From the NCBI RefSeq assembly GCF_927798095.1, contig NZ_CAKMMF010000004.1, positions 1 to 64,000 of the forward strand: DNA of 64,000 nt. The letters are read 5' to 3'. Position numbers and translations under genes: made by a program. Below the pieces are notes generated by a model, which was not told where the DNA came from, made no database searches, and was given only the letters and a program-made list of their open reading frames with translations. This document shows, one piece after another, positions 34,815 to 46,565 of this stretch (within the stretch, counting starts at the first letter, position 1; the number at the start of each line of letters is the position of its first letter). The stretch is from Paenibacillus plantiphilus. GTDB taxonomy: Bacteria; Bacillota; Bacilli; Paenibacillales; Paenibacillaceae.

Positions 34815-36724
34815 CTCATTCTCCCTCCCTGTGCAGTCTGTACACAGACAGCCGCGAGCGGATTCGGAATATCCACGTACAAGGGCTTCTCGGATAATTG
34901 GCGGAAGTAGCTGGCGAGACTCGCCTTAGCTGGCAGTGTAGGCGAATTGAGCAAATCTGACAGGTAGAATTGATGCTGCTCCTGTTCTATAAAGCCGGAG
35001 GCCGATAAGGACTTGCCTACGATTTGCCACAAAGCGGCCTCATCCAGCCCTCCGTCAAAGGCGATCGTATGGATCAGATGACCGATATGGTTGACCAGCA
35101 CATAATACTTGAATCTTTTCCATGCCTCGCTATCGCTGTAATAGGCCGGACTGTCAACCACCAGTAATGCAGGATGCCATTCGAGGGCGCGGCTGCGGCT
35201 AATGCTGACCCCCTCCAAATCCCTGACAAAAAATTGCGCTGGCCAGCCCTCCTTCAGCGCGACGAGCGAATTCTGCACATGTGCCTCCATGCTGATTCCA
35301 CGCTCCAAAAACAGCCATAACAACGGGATAAGGGATAGGCTCAAGTAACGCTCCAGCCATTGCTCGACCAGCGCTTGGTCGGCTGCTGTCCCCCTTGCAC
35401 TGGCGGCTGCTTGAATGGCCTCCCACAGCGGAGAGTGCGCTGAAGACAGCTGACGCTCCAGCAAAGACGCCACTACTGCGGGCGCTTCCTGATCCCCCGT
35501 CTGCTGTGGCTGTTGTGGCTGTTGTGTCTGGTGCGGCTGCTGCCGCAGGTCGCTTCCTGACTGAGCGATTGGGCTTTGGCGGAAAATAACGCCGAAGTTC
35601 TCCTCCAGCATCGCGGACCGCTCCTTATCGCCGGGCAGGGAAAGCGTTCGGTAGCCCTTCTCCAGCATAATATGAAAGCCGCTGTAAGGTATCGAGCTGG
35701 CAACAGCCGCCAGCACTCTGCCAGCATCAACGGACCGCTTTAATTGCTCTAGCGGGTTGACCCGAATGAAATTCGTTACCCTTACATGCAGCGGAAGCTT
35801 GTAAATCATCGGATGCCGAAAATCCCAAACCGTTCGAATCGAGGAGGTAGCTGTCAGCTCCTCACCCAGCTCGCCAAGATCAACGAGCAGCCCCTGCTGC
35901 AGCAGCTCTTGAACCACCGGCTGAAGCTTCAGATACTGCGCCTGCCAGGGATGGCTGGGCAGCAAGCGGTAATGACGCTGCTCCATCGGCAGCAGGCGCA
36001 TCGCCTCATCGGTCACCTCCGCCGGGAATAACAGGCCCGGCGCTTCCAGCCATTCCTCGCGGACAAGCCCCGGCGCAGCCGCAAAATAATGGAGCGGGAA
36101 CGAGGCGCCAAGCTCCGGCGCATACCGCCCTACATCGGCGTCTGCAAAGCCGCTCAAGCTTTTGGGCGACGGGTGGAACGGATGACCGAACAGCAGCGAC
36201 TGCTCCGCAGCCCGCGTATGCGCTGCGCCCTGTAAGCTCCATAACGAGCGCCGAGGCTCCCTGCGGCTCTCCGCATACGCAGTCATGCCGCGCATCGAGC
36301 TCTCTATCTGCTCAAGCAGCGAGGCAATTCGCCCTGAGGACTGCTCCTGTCCGGACAGGACGGCGGCAGCCTCGTTTACGATGAGTCGTACAACCCCCTC
36401 GAAGTCCAGCGGTTCATAGACGAACGGCTTTTGCAGGCTGGCGCTCCAGAAGCGTTGACCGTACTTATGATGGCCGAACGGCGAAATATAGGCCGCCGCG
36501 CCAATGAGAACAACTCCGGCCGTGGATATCTCTATGCCCATCAGACGGCCTTCCGCAACCAGCTGCCGCAGAATAGCTGGAGGCATCGCCGCATAAGGGT
36601 CATCCTCGGCCCTGACTTCAGGGACCGGAATGCCGCGCTCCCGCAAGTAGCAGTTCAACAATCGCCCGATATGCTCCGACTCCGCGATGAATCGAGCATT
36701 CCGACCTTCCTGCATATCCATCAT
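34811..36724 (-). CDS. IucA/IucC-family NIS siderophore synthetase (1)
   Basis: A 637-residue NRPS-independent siderophore synthetase that joins a carboxylate (citrate or alpha-ketoglutarate type) to an amine using ATP. Start set at the ATG at 36724, which has GGAGGG 7 bp before it. Motifs: GHPFHPSPKSLSG (ATP/phosphate-binding region, near residue 190), then LPSHPWQAQYL, TSSIRTVW and EAHVQNSLV near the C-terminal part. A Gln/Pro-rich stretch (about residues 385-410) is an insertion encoded by a CTG/TTG-rich repeat. It is the most divergent of the three synthetases here and may be the one acting last. Confidence 0.92.
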   Translation of the reverse strand: MMDMQEGRNARFIAESEHIGRLLNCYLRERGIPVPEVRAEDDPYAAMPPAILRQLVAEGRLMGIEISTAGVVLIGAAAYISPFGHHKYGQRFWSASLQKPFVYEPLDFEGVVRLIVNEAAAVLSGQEQSSGRIASLLEQIESSMRGMTAYAESRREPRRSLWSLQGAAHTRAAEQSLLFGHPFHPSPKSLSGFADADVGRYAPELGASFPLHYFAAAPGLVREEWLEAPGLLFPAEVTDEAMRLLPMEQRHYRLLPSHPWQAQYLKLQPVVQELLQQGLLVDLGELGEELTATSSIRTVWDFRHPMIYKLPLHVRVTNFIRVNPLEQLKRSVDAGRVLAAVASSIPYSGFHIMLEKGYRTLSLPGDKERSAMLEENFGVIFRQSPIAQSGSDLRQQPHQTQQPQQPQQTGDQEAPAVVASLLERQLSSAHSPLWEAIQAAASARGTAADQALVEQWLERYLSLSLIPLLWLFLERGISMEAHVQNSLVALKEGWPAQFFVRDLEGVSISRSRALEWHPALLVVDSPAYYSDSEAWKRFKYYVLVNHIGHLIHTIAFDGGLDEAALWQIVGKSLSASGFIEQEQHQFYLSDLLNSPTLPAKASLASYFRQLSEKPLYVDIPNPLAAVCVQTAQGGRMR

Positions 36725-36744
36725 TCCACTTCCCTCCATTAAGA

Positions 36745-37779
36745 TTAAGCATCTTTGCCGAACAGCGACAGCCGCTGGCCGACATTGGCAGCCAGCGCCC
36801 TCTGGTAGATCGCCTGCGCGCTGGCTATATCTTCAATGGCCATCCCCATCGGATTCAGAATAATGATTTCCTGCTCGGATTGTCTGCCGGGTTTGGCCCC
36901 GGTCACAATCTCCCCCAGCTCGGCATAAAGCTGCTCCCGTGAGAAGCTGCCCTCCAGCACAAGCTGGTTAATGATCTTCTTCTCCCTGTTAGACTGATCC
37001 CAATCGTCCACGACGACCTTCGCCGCTCTCACAAATACATCCTTATGCAAATCCATAATCGATATATTACTGACAAAAGCGCCCTCCCTCAGCCATTCGA
37101 AAGGAATATACGGCTGATCTGCTACTGTGCAGGTAATAACGACCTCGCCCGCGCGCACCGCGCCTTCGGCTGATTCAGTGATGACGATTCTGACAGCTGG
37201 GAAGCGCTGCGCAACCGATTGGGACAGCTTGACGGATGCGGCCTCGTTCCAGTCATACAACGACAGCTCCTCAATCCCGCTGAACTGCTCAAGCATCGAG
37301 TGGAGCTGCATCGCTGCGATCGTTCCGCAGCCGATGCAGCTTATCCGCGTGAAGCCCGCCTTTGCCAAATGACGCGCGCCAATGACAGTGACGGCCGCTG
37401 TCCGCATCCCGCTGATGAGGCTGGCCTCCAATATGGCGATCGGGTAGTTGCTGCCAGGATCGTTCAAGATAATAACGCCGCTGGCGCGTTCCAGCTCCCG
37501 CTTGCCAGGATTGTCATGCTTGCTGCCAATCCATTTGATGCCGGACACGGCTTGGTCGCCTCCGATATGTGCGGGCATAGCAATGATTCTGTCCGCGATA
37601 TGCCCCGTCTGTCCGTCCCGGCTAACACGCAAATACGGCTTCAACGGCTGGACATAGTCTCCATTGGCATGCAGCTTCAGCGCTTGTTCAACTGCTGCTA
37701 CGTACAGCTCTGACGTACCGCCGCCAACCTGCTCGATATGGTTCCGATTCAAATACAGAACCGTATTCCGCTCATTCAT
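36745..37779 (-). CDS. sbnB: 2,3-diaminopropionate biosynthesis protein SbnB-like
   Basis: A 344-residue NAD-dependent dehydrogenase of the ornithine cyclodeaminase/mu-crystallin family. Started at the ATG at 37779 behind GGGGGCGGAG. Dinucleotide loop CIGCGTIAAMQ (near residue 143) and RTAAVTVIGARHLA (near 125) are family motifs; GIKWIGSKHDNP carries the substrate Lys. SbnB oxidatively splits N-(1-amino-1-carboxyl-2-ethyl)-glutamate to L-2,3-diaminopropionate and alpha-ketoglutarate. It lies 13 bp behind the SbnA-like gene. Confidence 0.92.
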   Translation of the reverse strand: MNERNTVLYLNRNHIEQVGGGTSELYVAAVEQALKLHANGDYVQPLKPYLRVSRDGQTGHIADRIIAMPAHIGGDQAVSGIKWIGSKHDNPGKRELERASGVIILNDPGSNYPIAILEASLISGMRTAAVTVIGARHLAKAGFTRISCIGCGTIAAMQLHSMLEQFSGIEELSLYDWNEAASVKLSQSVAQRFPAVRIVITESAEGAVRAGEVVITCTVADQPYIPFEWLREGAFVSNISIMDLHKDVFVRAAKVVVDDWDQSNREKKIINQLVLEGSFSREQLYAELGEIVTGAKPGRQSEQEIIILNPMGMAIEDIASAQAIYQRALAANVGQRLSLFGKDA

Positions 37780-37792
37780 TACTCCGCCCCCT

Positions 37793-40665
<2,873 letters not shown>

Positions 40666-40691
<26 letters not shown>

Positions 40692-42480
40692 CCGTTGGCT
40701 CGCCTCCTTCTGATCGCGTACGAATGATAGAAAGCACATTCCGTACGTGTTGATCCTCCTGACCGGACCCTCCAAACAGTCTGCGCTTGGCCAGCTGTCC
40801 AATCTCGGCTGTTTCATCAAACAAATCGTGCAGCCGGAATTGCTCCGCCAGCTCTGGATGACCGTCGCAATAGCGATCGATGCCGGAAGCGACGAGCTGC
40901 CAGAAGGCTCGTTCCTCATAGCCATAGTGCTGCTCCAGAAACAGAGTCAATTCCGTCAGATTTATGAAAAACAGCGCATTATGAAACACATCTCGCACTT
41001 CGTGAGGCCGGTCCGTCTCCGGGTACAGGTCGGCATTGGCCCCGGTCGCCTTGTACAGCAGCACACCACCGGAGAAATCCCGCGCCGCCAACCGGCACGG
41101 AATGCCGTCACGATGGATCAGCAGCAAATTTTGCGCATGGGCCTCCAGCGCAACGCCATGCGCATACAGCAAATGCAGCAGCGGCTGCAGCGTAACGGAC
41201 AGCAGCGCGGACAGCCAGACTTCAAGCCCCTCCTTCTGAACCCAGTCATCGATCCACGGACGTCCGTCCGCTCGCAGATGGCATAAGACCGTATATGGCA
41301 CTGCCTCCTCCCCGGAAGCAAGCTTCTGATGAATGCTTTCCCGCCAGATGACGCCCAGCATCCCTTCGGAATCCTCGCGCAGAGACGGTGTCAACCACCC
41401 CGCCTGAACCGAAATGCCGACAATCTCCCGCAGCAGAATTAATGGCCGCTCCTCTCTTAAATAACGGTCGCTCTCAATCATCGCTCTCAGCCGATCCGAA
41501 ACAATTGGACCGTTGCGTACATGTCTGCCCGAGAGCGTGCGGAGCGACGAAGTATTCACAATGCCAAGCGCCAGCTTGACATTCGCCTTGAACGGATTTG
41601 TCCTGTTCGACAGAGTGCGAATTGACTGCTGCGCCGTATACTCATCCTCTCCCTCGCCAAGGAGCACAATCTCCCCGCTGCTGATGCTGCCAAGCATAAG
41701 CGCCGCTGCCTGCTTTCGCCATTGCCATGGATGGACCGGCATGTAGAGATACTGCTCAGGCGACTTTCCCTCAGCGCGCAGCCTGTCTGTGAACTGCCTC
41801 AGGCTCACAGGACCAAGCTCCTGCCCGATCCAAGTCTCATAATAGGCCAATTCAGATAGCGATACCTGCGCCAGCTCGCGGCGCACCGCTATCCATTGCA
41901 GCTTGAACCGTCCTTTGAACTCAGGGCCATAGGCTCCATTATCGTGAAGATTGAAGCCAATCCGCGACTTGTAGCAAGGATGGTACGGATGTCCCTCCGT
42001 CACCCCGCCTTCCAGCTCATCGCAATCATCGAGCATTGCTGTCCCTGTATACTGACGCCGCCCATGCTCCGCCATCGCATCCTTGAGCAGCGTCTGCTCG
42101 ATTTCATCGATGAAGGGAGCAAGCAGAGCGGGCGCTGCCGGCAGCAGTTCAGCCACCTCGCATAAGAACCGGGCAAGATCATCGGCTTCCTGCTCCTCCT
42201 CACCAGCCATTCTGCAGACAGGCTTCGCGGACAGCCGAATACGCCCGAAGCTTAGCTTGCGTGCTCCTTCGCACACATAACGGATTCTGCGGCCCATTTC
42301 ATCCGCTCCATAGATGGTGAACCTCTCCGTTCCATCGGGCAGTCTCTCGTATTCCGGTTGAATGACCTGCTCATAAATAAGCGCCGCGATTAATTGCCGG
42401 AACACTCGCCTGCGAACTGCAATATAACGGGTAGAGCCTACGGCGGCAGCTATGCGGGACATCTCCATCTCCAGCTCCAT
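40666..42480 (-). CDS. IucA/IucC-family NIS siderophore synthetase (3)
   Basis: A 604-residue synthetase with GAGGAGGTGG before the ATG. The N-terminus (IAVRRRVFRQLIAALIYE) is nearly identical in pattern to synthetase 2. Motifs GHPYHPCYKSRIGF (near residue 180), VHPWQW, SIRTLSNRTNPFKANVKLA and EAHAQNLLLIHRDG are clear. Staphyloferrin B assembly also needs three synthetases (SbnC, SbnE, SbnF); which of the three this equals cannot be settled by eye. Second gene of the operon, 14 bp after the monooxygenase. Confidence 0.93.
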
Positions 42481-42494
42481 TAGCGTCCACCTCC

Positions 42495-43835
42495 TCAGAA
42501 TGCAAGCTGTCCGGCTTTGCTCGCAGGAAATTTTAGGCCGAGATGCTCCCTGAGCGTACGTCCTTCATACTCTGTTCTGAATAGGCCGCGATTCTGCAGC
42601 TCTGGAATAACCCTGTTCACGAACAGCTCCAGCCCGCCGGGAAAATAAGGCGGCATGACGTTGAAGCCATCCGCTCCTTTAGCCAGAAACCAGCCCTCCA
42701 TCTCATCGGCAATTTGCATAGCCGTACCGGCCATCGTAAAATGCCCCCTGCCAGCCGCCGTTCGCAGAATCAGCTGCCGAATCGTCAGCTTCTCCTTCCG
42801 CGCCAGCTCGACGTACATTTGATAGCGGGCCTTCTGCCCCTTTATCACACTGACATCGGGCAATTGTGCCAGCGGAACGGGCTCGTCAAGCGGATAAGGG
42901 AACAGATCAAATTCAAATAAATTAGACAGCCGGATCAAGCCATATTCGGGTATCGTCAGCGCGTCCAGCTCCGCCTCCTTGTCCCTTGCCTCGGCAAGCG
43001 TGTCACCTATTATGGGACTGAAACCCGGCAGCACCTTAAGCTCGTCGGCAGAGCGCCCGTATTTGCTCATTCTCGCTTTCACATCGGCGTAGAAGGAGCG
43101 CCCTTCTTCCAACGTATTCTGGGCGGTGAAGATCGCTTCCGCCGTCTGTGCCGCAAATTCCTTGCCGTACTCAGAGGAGCCTGCCTGAATCAGCACCGGA
43201 TAGCCTTGAGGCGAGCGCGGCAAATTGAGCGGGCCGCGAACAGAAAAATGCTTGCCTTTATAATTGGCAGCGTAGATTTGTCCAGTGTCCGCATAGACAC
43301 CCGCTGCCTTGTCCAGCACCAGCGCATCCTCCGACCATCCATCCCACAGACCCGTTGCCGTCTCCAGAAATTCTCTAGCTCTGTCATAGCGATCGGAATG
43401 GCCCGGGTGATGGGCAATATTGAAATTCAATGCCGATGCATCGCCTGTTGAGGTGACAATATTCCAGCCCGCCCTTCCGCCGCTTATATGATCCAGAGAC
43501 GAGAATTTTCTAGCCACATGGAACGGCTCATTGTACGTAGTCGAGACCGTTGCGATCAGACCAATCCGTTCCGTTGCGACAGCAAGCGCAGCGAGCAGTG
43601 TAAACGGCTCCAGACCGTTGACCACCTTGTGCTTGATCGCTCTTGACAGCGCATACGCATCCGCGACGAATAGCGAGTCCATCTTGCCGCTCTCGGCTAT
43701 CCGGGCCAGCTTCTGATAATAGCCCACATCAACCGCCGATTCAGGCGCAGCCTCGCTGCAGCGCCATGACGCTTCATGATGGCCGGTATTCAGAATAAAC
43801 AAATTCAAATGAAGTCTGCTCCTTGCTTGATCCAC
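42495..43835 (-). CDS. FMNH2-dependent monooxygenase, NtaA/SnaA/DszA (LLM) family
   Basis: A 446-residue bacterial-luciferase-like monooxygenase, GTG start behind AGAGAGGTG. Family motifs: HHEASWRCSEA (near residue 18), LLAALAVATERIGLIATVSTTYNEPFHVARKF (about 85-116), SGGRAGWNIVTS (about 122-133), and QAGSSEYGKEFAAQTAEAIF (about 218-237). Relatives oxidise nitrilotriacetate, EDTA-like chelates, pristinamycin intermediates or dibenzothiophene, using FMNH2 from a separate reductase. It opens the siderophore operon, and the SsuE-like reductase closes it. It may hydroxylate the siderophore or oxidatively break polyamino-carboxylate bonds. A sulfur-source role is the alternative. Confidence 0.9.
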   Translation of the reverse strand: MDQARSRLHLNLFILNTGHHEASWRCSEAAPESAVDVGYYQKLARIAESGKMDSLFVADAYALSRAIKHKVVNGLEPFTLLAALAVATERIGLIATVSTTYNEPFHVARKFSSLDHISGGRAGWNIVTSTGDASALNFNIAHHPGHSDRYDRAREFLETATGLWDGWSEDALVLDKAAGVYADTGQIYAANYKGKHFSVRGPLNLPRSPQGYPVLIQAGSSEYGKEFAAQTAEAIFTAQNTLEEGRSFYADVKARMSKYGRSADELKVLPGFSPIIGDTLAEARDKEAELDALTIPEYGLIRLSNLFEFDLFPYPLDEPVPLAQLPDVSVIKGQKARYQMYVELARKEKLTIRQLILRTAAGRGHFTMAGTAMQIADEMEGWFLAKGADGFNVMPPYFPGGLELFVNRVIPELQNRGLFRTEYEGRTLREHLGLKFPASKAGQLAF

Positions 43836-43929
43836 GAATGAACACCTCTCTTATCGATTTATTCAAGTTTTTCATCCTATACTGCCGGGCTATGCTGCCG
43901 GAAATTTGGCTTTTGCCTCCCTTCTTAAT

Positions 43930-43950
43930 TGAGAGTGATTATCAATATCA
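43930..43950 (-). promoter_or_regulatory. Overlapping Fur boxes ahead of the siderophore biosynthesis operon
   Basis: Two overlapping 15-mers fit the Fur 7-1-7 pattern with two mismatches each: TGAGAGTGATTATCA (43930-43944) and TGATTATCAATATCA (43936-43950). They lie 95-115 bp before the GTG of the monooxygenase gene. Overlapping sites allow two Fur dimers to bind. Confidence 0.75.
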
Positions 43951-44038
43951 TCTTAGATGCATATCCAATATTTGAACATATTATTTCTTATCCACTTTTA
44001 TGGAATATTTTCTCCTGCTGCACCTCGACTGTTTTAAT

Positions 44039-44068
44039 TTGACAGTGAGAATCATTATCGTTTATAGT
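44039..44068 (+). promoter_or_regulatory. Promoter with internal Fur-like box for the AraC-type regulator
   Basis: TTGACA (44039-44044) and TATAGT (44063-44068) are 18 bp apart. The spacer holds TGAGAATCATTATCG (44046-44060), a Fur 7-1-7 match with two mismatches, so Fur would block RNA polymerase directly. Confidence 0.78.
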
Positions 44069-44137
44069 ATGGAAAATTGTATGTGACGACTGCGGTTGTT
44101 TTCGGAGAAGTAAAAATTTCATATGGGAGGGTTTGTG

Positions 44138-45742
44138 ATGCTTGCAATTCCACCATCGGACGCTCAACATACGGTATTCTTCTATTCCGCGATTCACAAA
44201 TATACAGGCATGAATGTGATCGCCCCATTTCATCCCGAAACCTATGTATGGTGCATGATGGCGAGTGGCAGCGGATTAATAGCTCTGGATCATCAAACGT
44301 TCCAGATGGCCTCTTCCCGTCTCTACTGGCTGACGCCAAGCATATCCGTCTCTATTACCCTCCATTCCGAGGACAGCGAATGCTATCTGATCTTCATGGA
44401 ACCGCTAATGCTGGCCAAACAAAGAGGCAAGTGGGGAATCGCCAGAAATCTCGCCTTGCCTTCTGTCTTGCAGCCTGGTGAAATTGCGCTGCAGAATACG
44501 GGCAAGCTGCTGCTCCATGCAGAGAAGCTCTATGCGGAACAGCTCCATGCAGAGTCGCTTGACTGCCACATTGAGGAATCCGGCCTGCATCTGCAGCATA
44601 CTTTTCAGCAATTGCACAGCTTCATCATGCAAGATTTATTGGAGCAGCAAAGCAAGGACCCTTCTGCAAAAAAACTGTTCGATCTCTCGATCAAATATAT
44701 GCACACCCATTTTGATGAAAAAATAACGCTGGAAACGCTGGCCGGCCTGGCCCAGCTCACCCCTACCTCTTATTCCCGCAGCTTCAAGAAGGAGATGGGC
44801 ATCTCTCCAATTGAATATTTGACCGGTCTCCGCATGAAGCATGCCAAGGAGTCGTTGTTGAAGAACAACTCCACCGTGACCGAGATCGCTGCCGCTGTCG
44901 GCTACAGCAATCCGTTTTATTTTAGCCAAACCTTTAAAAAAGCAACGGGCATTTCACCTACCCTGTACCTGAAACGCAAGCAGTTGAAAGTCGCTACCGC
45001 CTCCTGCTTCTATTTCACCGACGATCTGATTGCGCTGGGCACGGAGCCGGTAGCAGCCGTTGATTGCTTTCATTATCCGGGCATTGCTCCCGCCGATCAT
45101 CAGCGGCTGCTGACAGCTAGCCTGAACGAAATCCGTCGCGCGCAGCCCGATCTCATCCTCTGCGACCAGTATCATCTGAGCTTTCTGGAGCAGCTGAAGG
45201 GGATTGCTCCCGCCGTTGTGCTCAGGCTGCATGCCGAATGGAGGGACTCCTACAGCAAAATGGCGGAAATCGTCGGTGGCGAGGAGAAGGCCAAGCATGC
45301 TCTGGCCCAGTTGGAGTTCAACATCCATGATGCCAGAGAGCAGCTGAGGCACGCGCTCGGCAAAGAAACGCTAACCGTTATGCGTGTCGATCATCGCCTG
45401 GTGCGAATTCAAGGAAGGGGCGGCCACCCACTGAACAAGCTGCTCTATGATGAGCTTGGGATCAGCCCCGGGAGCATCGTTCCGCCCGATCAGACAAGTG
45501 TTTATTACGAGCCTGAGGCAGTGCCCTCGCTGGAAACCGACCATCTCCTGCTTCAGAAGCATCATCTGCAGGCCGGCAGCGAGAAGGTGTTCTCCCAGCT
45601 GCAGCGGGCAAAGCATTGGGACGGCATGCCTGCCATTCAGAAGGACAATATACTTCTTATCTCCAATTGGTTTCTGATGAGCTATTCACCGGCTGGGAGG
45701 AAAAGAATTATCGAGAATCTGCTCCATTATACGAGTGGATAA
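44138..45742 (+). CDS. AraC-family regulator fused to a siderophore-binding domain (Btr-like)
   Basis: A 534-residue regulator, start at the ATG at 44138 (GGGAGGG 6 bp before). N-terminal cupin-like sensor part (about residues 1-165), AraC double helix-turn-helix (about 180-285: ITLETLAGLAQLTPTSYSRSFKKE and TVTEIAAAVGYSNPFYFSQTFKKATG), then a FhuD-like periplasmic-binding domain without a signal peptide (about 295-530: CFYFTDDLIALGTEPVAAV, PDLILCDQYH). Bacillus Btr has this layout and activates uptake genes on binding cytoplasmic Fe-bacillibactin. It is divergent from the siderophore operon, so it should sense that operon's product and activate it. Confidence 0.92.
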   Translation: MLAIPPSDAQHTVFFYSAIHKYTGMNVIAPFHPETYVWCMMASGSGLIALDHQTFQMASSRLYWLTPSISVSITLHSEDSECYLIFMEPLMLAKQRGKWGIARNLALPSVLQPGEIALQNTGKLLLHAEKLYAEQLHAESLDCHIEESGLHLQHTFQQLHSFIMQDLLEQQSKDPSAKKLFDLSIKYMHTHFDEKITLETLAGLAQLTPTSYSRSFKKEMGISPIEYLTGLRMKHAKESLLKNNSTVTEIAAAVGYSNPFYFSQTFKKATGISPTLYLKRKQLKVATASCFYFTDDLIALGTEPVAAVDCFHYPGIAPADHQRLLTASLNEIRRAQPDLILCDQYHLSFLEQLKGIAPAVVLRLHAEWRDSYSKMAEIVGGEEKAKHALAQLEFNIHDAREQLRHALGKETLTVMRVDHRLVRIQGRGGHPLNKLLYDELGISPGSIVPPDQTSVYYEPEAVPSLETDHLLLQKHHLQAGSEKVFSQLQRAKHWDGMPAIQKDNILLISNWFLMSYSPAGRKRIIENLLHYTSG

Positions 45743-45794
45743 GCGCATTTTATGCTTCAAATGGAATTGTCGTGGTCAATTAGCCCATACAAAA

Positions 45795-45834
45795 AAAGAG
45801 AGGCGCGTCCTCCCTAAGGATTCGCCCTCTCCAA
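45795..45834 (-). terminator. Terminator of csoR-copZ
   Basis: On the minus strand GAGAGG and CCTCTC arms with a partly paired interior are followed by TTTTTTT. It lies 26 bp behind the copZ stop, between convergent genes. Confidence 0.72.
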
Positions 45835-45859
45835 TTGTTACCGTTTGAAATATAGCAAC

Positions 45860-46060
45860 CTATCCAACATCATAGCCCTGCTCTTCAATCGCTTCCTTAA
45901 TGGCTCCCAATGTCAGCTTGCTTTCATCGAACTGTACCGCTACCGTATTCGCTGCCAAATTAACTTTGCCTGCGGCCCCGATTTCCTTAAGGCTGCCCTC
46001 CACCGAATTGACACAGTGCTGGCAGGACATGCCGCTCACTTGCAGCGTAACCTCTTTCAT
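45860..46060 (-). CDS. copZ: Copper chaperone CopZ-like
   Basis: A 66-residue heavy-metal-associated (HMA) domain. The Cu(I)-binding loop GMSCQHCV (Cys at residues 13 and 16) and the beta-alpha-beta pattern ending EEQGYDVG are canonical. Carries Cu(I) in the cytoplasm to a CopA-type ATPase or to CsoR. It follows csoR by 17 bp. No CopA gene is in the window, so the pump must be elsewhere. Confidence 0.95.
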   Translation of the reverse strand: MKEVTLQVSGMSCQHCVNSVEGSLKEIGAAGKVNLAANTVAVQFDESKLTLGAIKEAIEEQGYDVG

Positions 46061-46077
46061 AGAAAACCCTCCCTTAT

Positions 46078-46428
46078 TTATTTCATCAGCTTATTAACGG
46101 TAATGAGCAATTCATCAATGACTTCCGCCTCGCCCGCTTGAATGCGCTCGATAACACAGCTCTTCATATGGCCCTCCAGCAGAAGCTTGCCTACACTATT
46201 CAATGCGGATTGAATGGCCGCAATTTGATTAAGCACATCATCGCAATAGGTATCCCTTTCGATCATTCCTTTAACGCCTCTAATCTGGCCTTCAATCCGG
46301 TTTAATCGAGACACCAAATTGCCCTTCATTTTATCCGAATGATGACTCTTGCGCTCGCCCTCCGCTGTGCAGCATTCCTGCTCGCTTCCAGCGGGTACTG
46401 ACGATCCCGATCCGTTAATCTCTGCCAT
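46078..46428 (-). CDS. csoR: CsoR-family copper-sensing repressor
   Basis: A 116-residue helical repressor. Metal ligands: Cys in TYCDDVLNQIAAIQS, then His and Cys in GHMKSCV (the C-H-C set of CsoR; RcnR/FrmR types differ). RLNRIEGQIRGVKGMI is the family signature. The N-terminal 30 residues, with a CC pair (EQECCTAEGE), are longer than usual. A CsoR-type operator lies 31 bp upstream, so the csoR-copZ operon is probably de-repressed by Cu(I). Confidence 0.93.
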   Translation of the reverse strand: MAEINGSGSSVPAGSEQECCTAEGERKSHHSDKMKGNLVSRLNRIEGQIRGVKGMIERDTYCDDVLNQIAAIQSALNSVGKLLLEGHMKSCVIERIQAGEAEVIDELLITVNKLMK

Positions 46429-46458
46429 ATCATCACCTCTTCTTCGGCTCAGTATACT

Positions 46459-46475
46459 ATACCCCCTAACGGTAT
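46459..46475 (-). promoter_or_regulatory. Candidate CsoR operator
   Basis: ATACCCCCTAACGGTAT is a GC-cored pseudo-palindrome with ATACC/GGTAT arms, in the style of the Bacillus copZA operator. It lies between the csoR start and the end of the intergenic region. Confidence 0.68.
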
Positions 46476-46565
46476 GTAAAGAGGGTAGTTATTCATATTT
46501 CCCACATACATAACCACGGGTCAGAGAGCATCCTGCAAGGATTTTCCGTCCAGCGCCCCCTCTAT

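Noticed and set aside
35199-35730. Open frames antisense to, or in other frames of, synthetase 1
   Set aside because: They follow GC-rich codon patterns of the real gene and have no starts with RBS.
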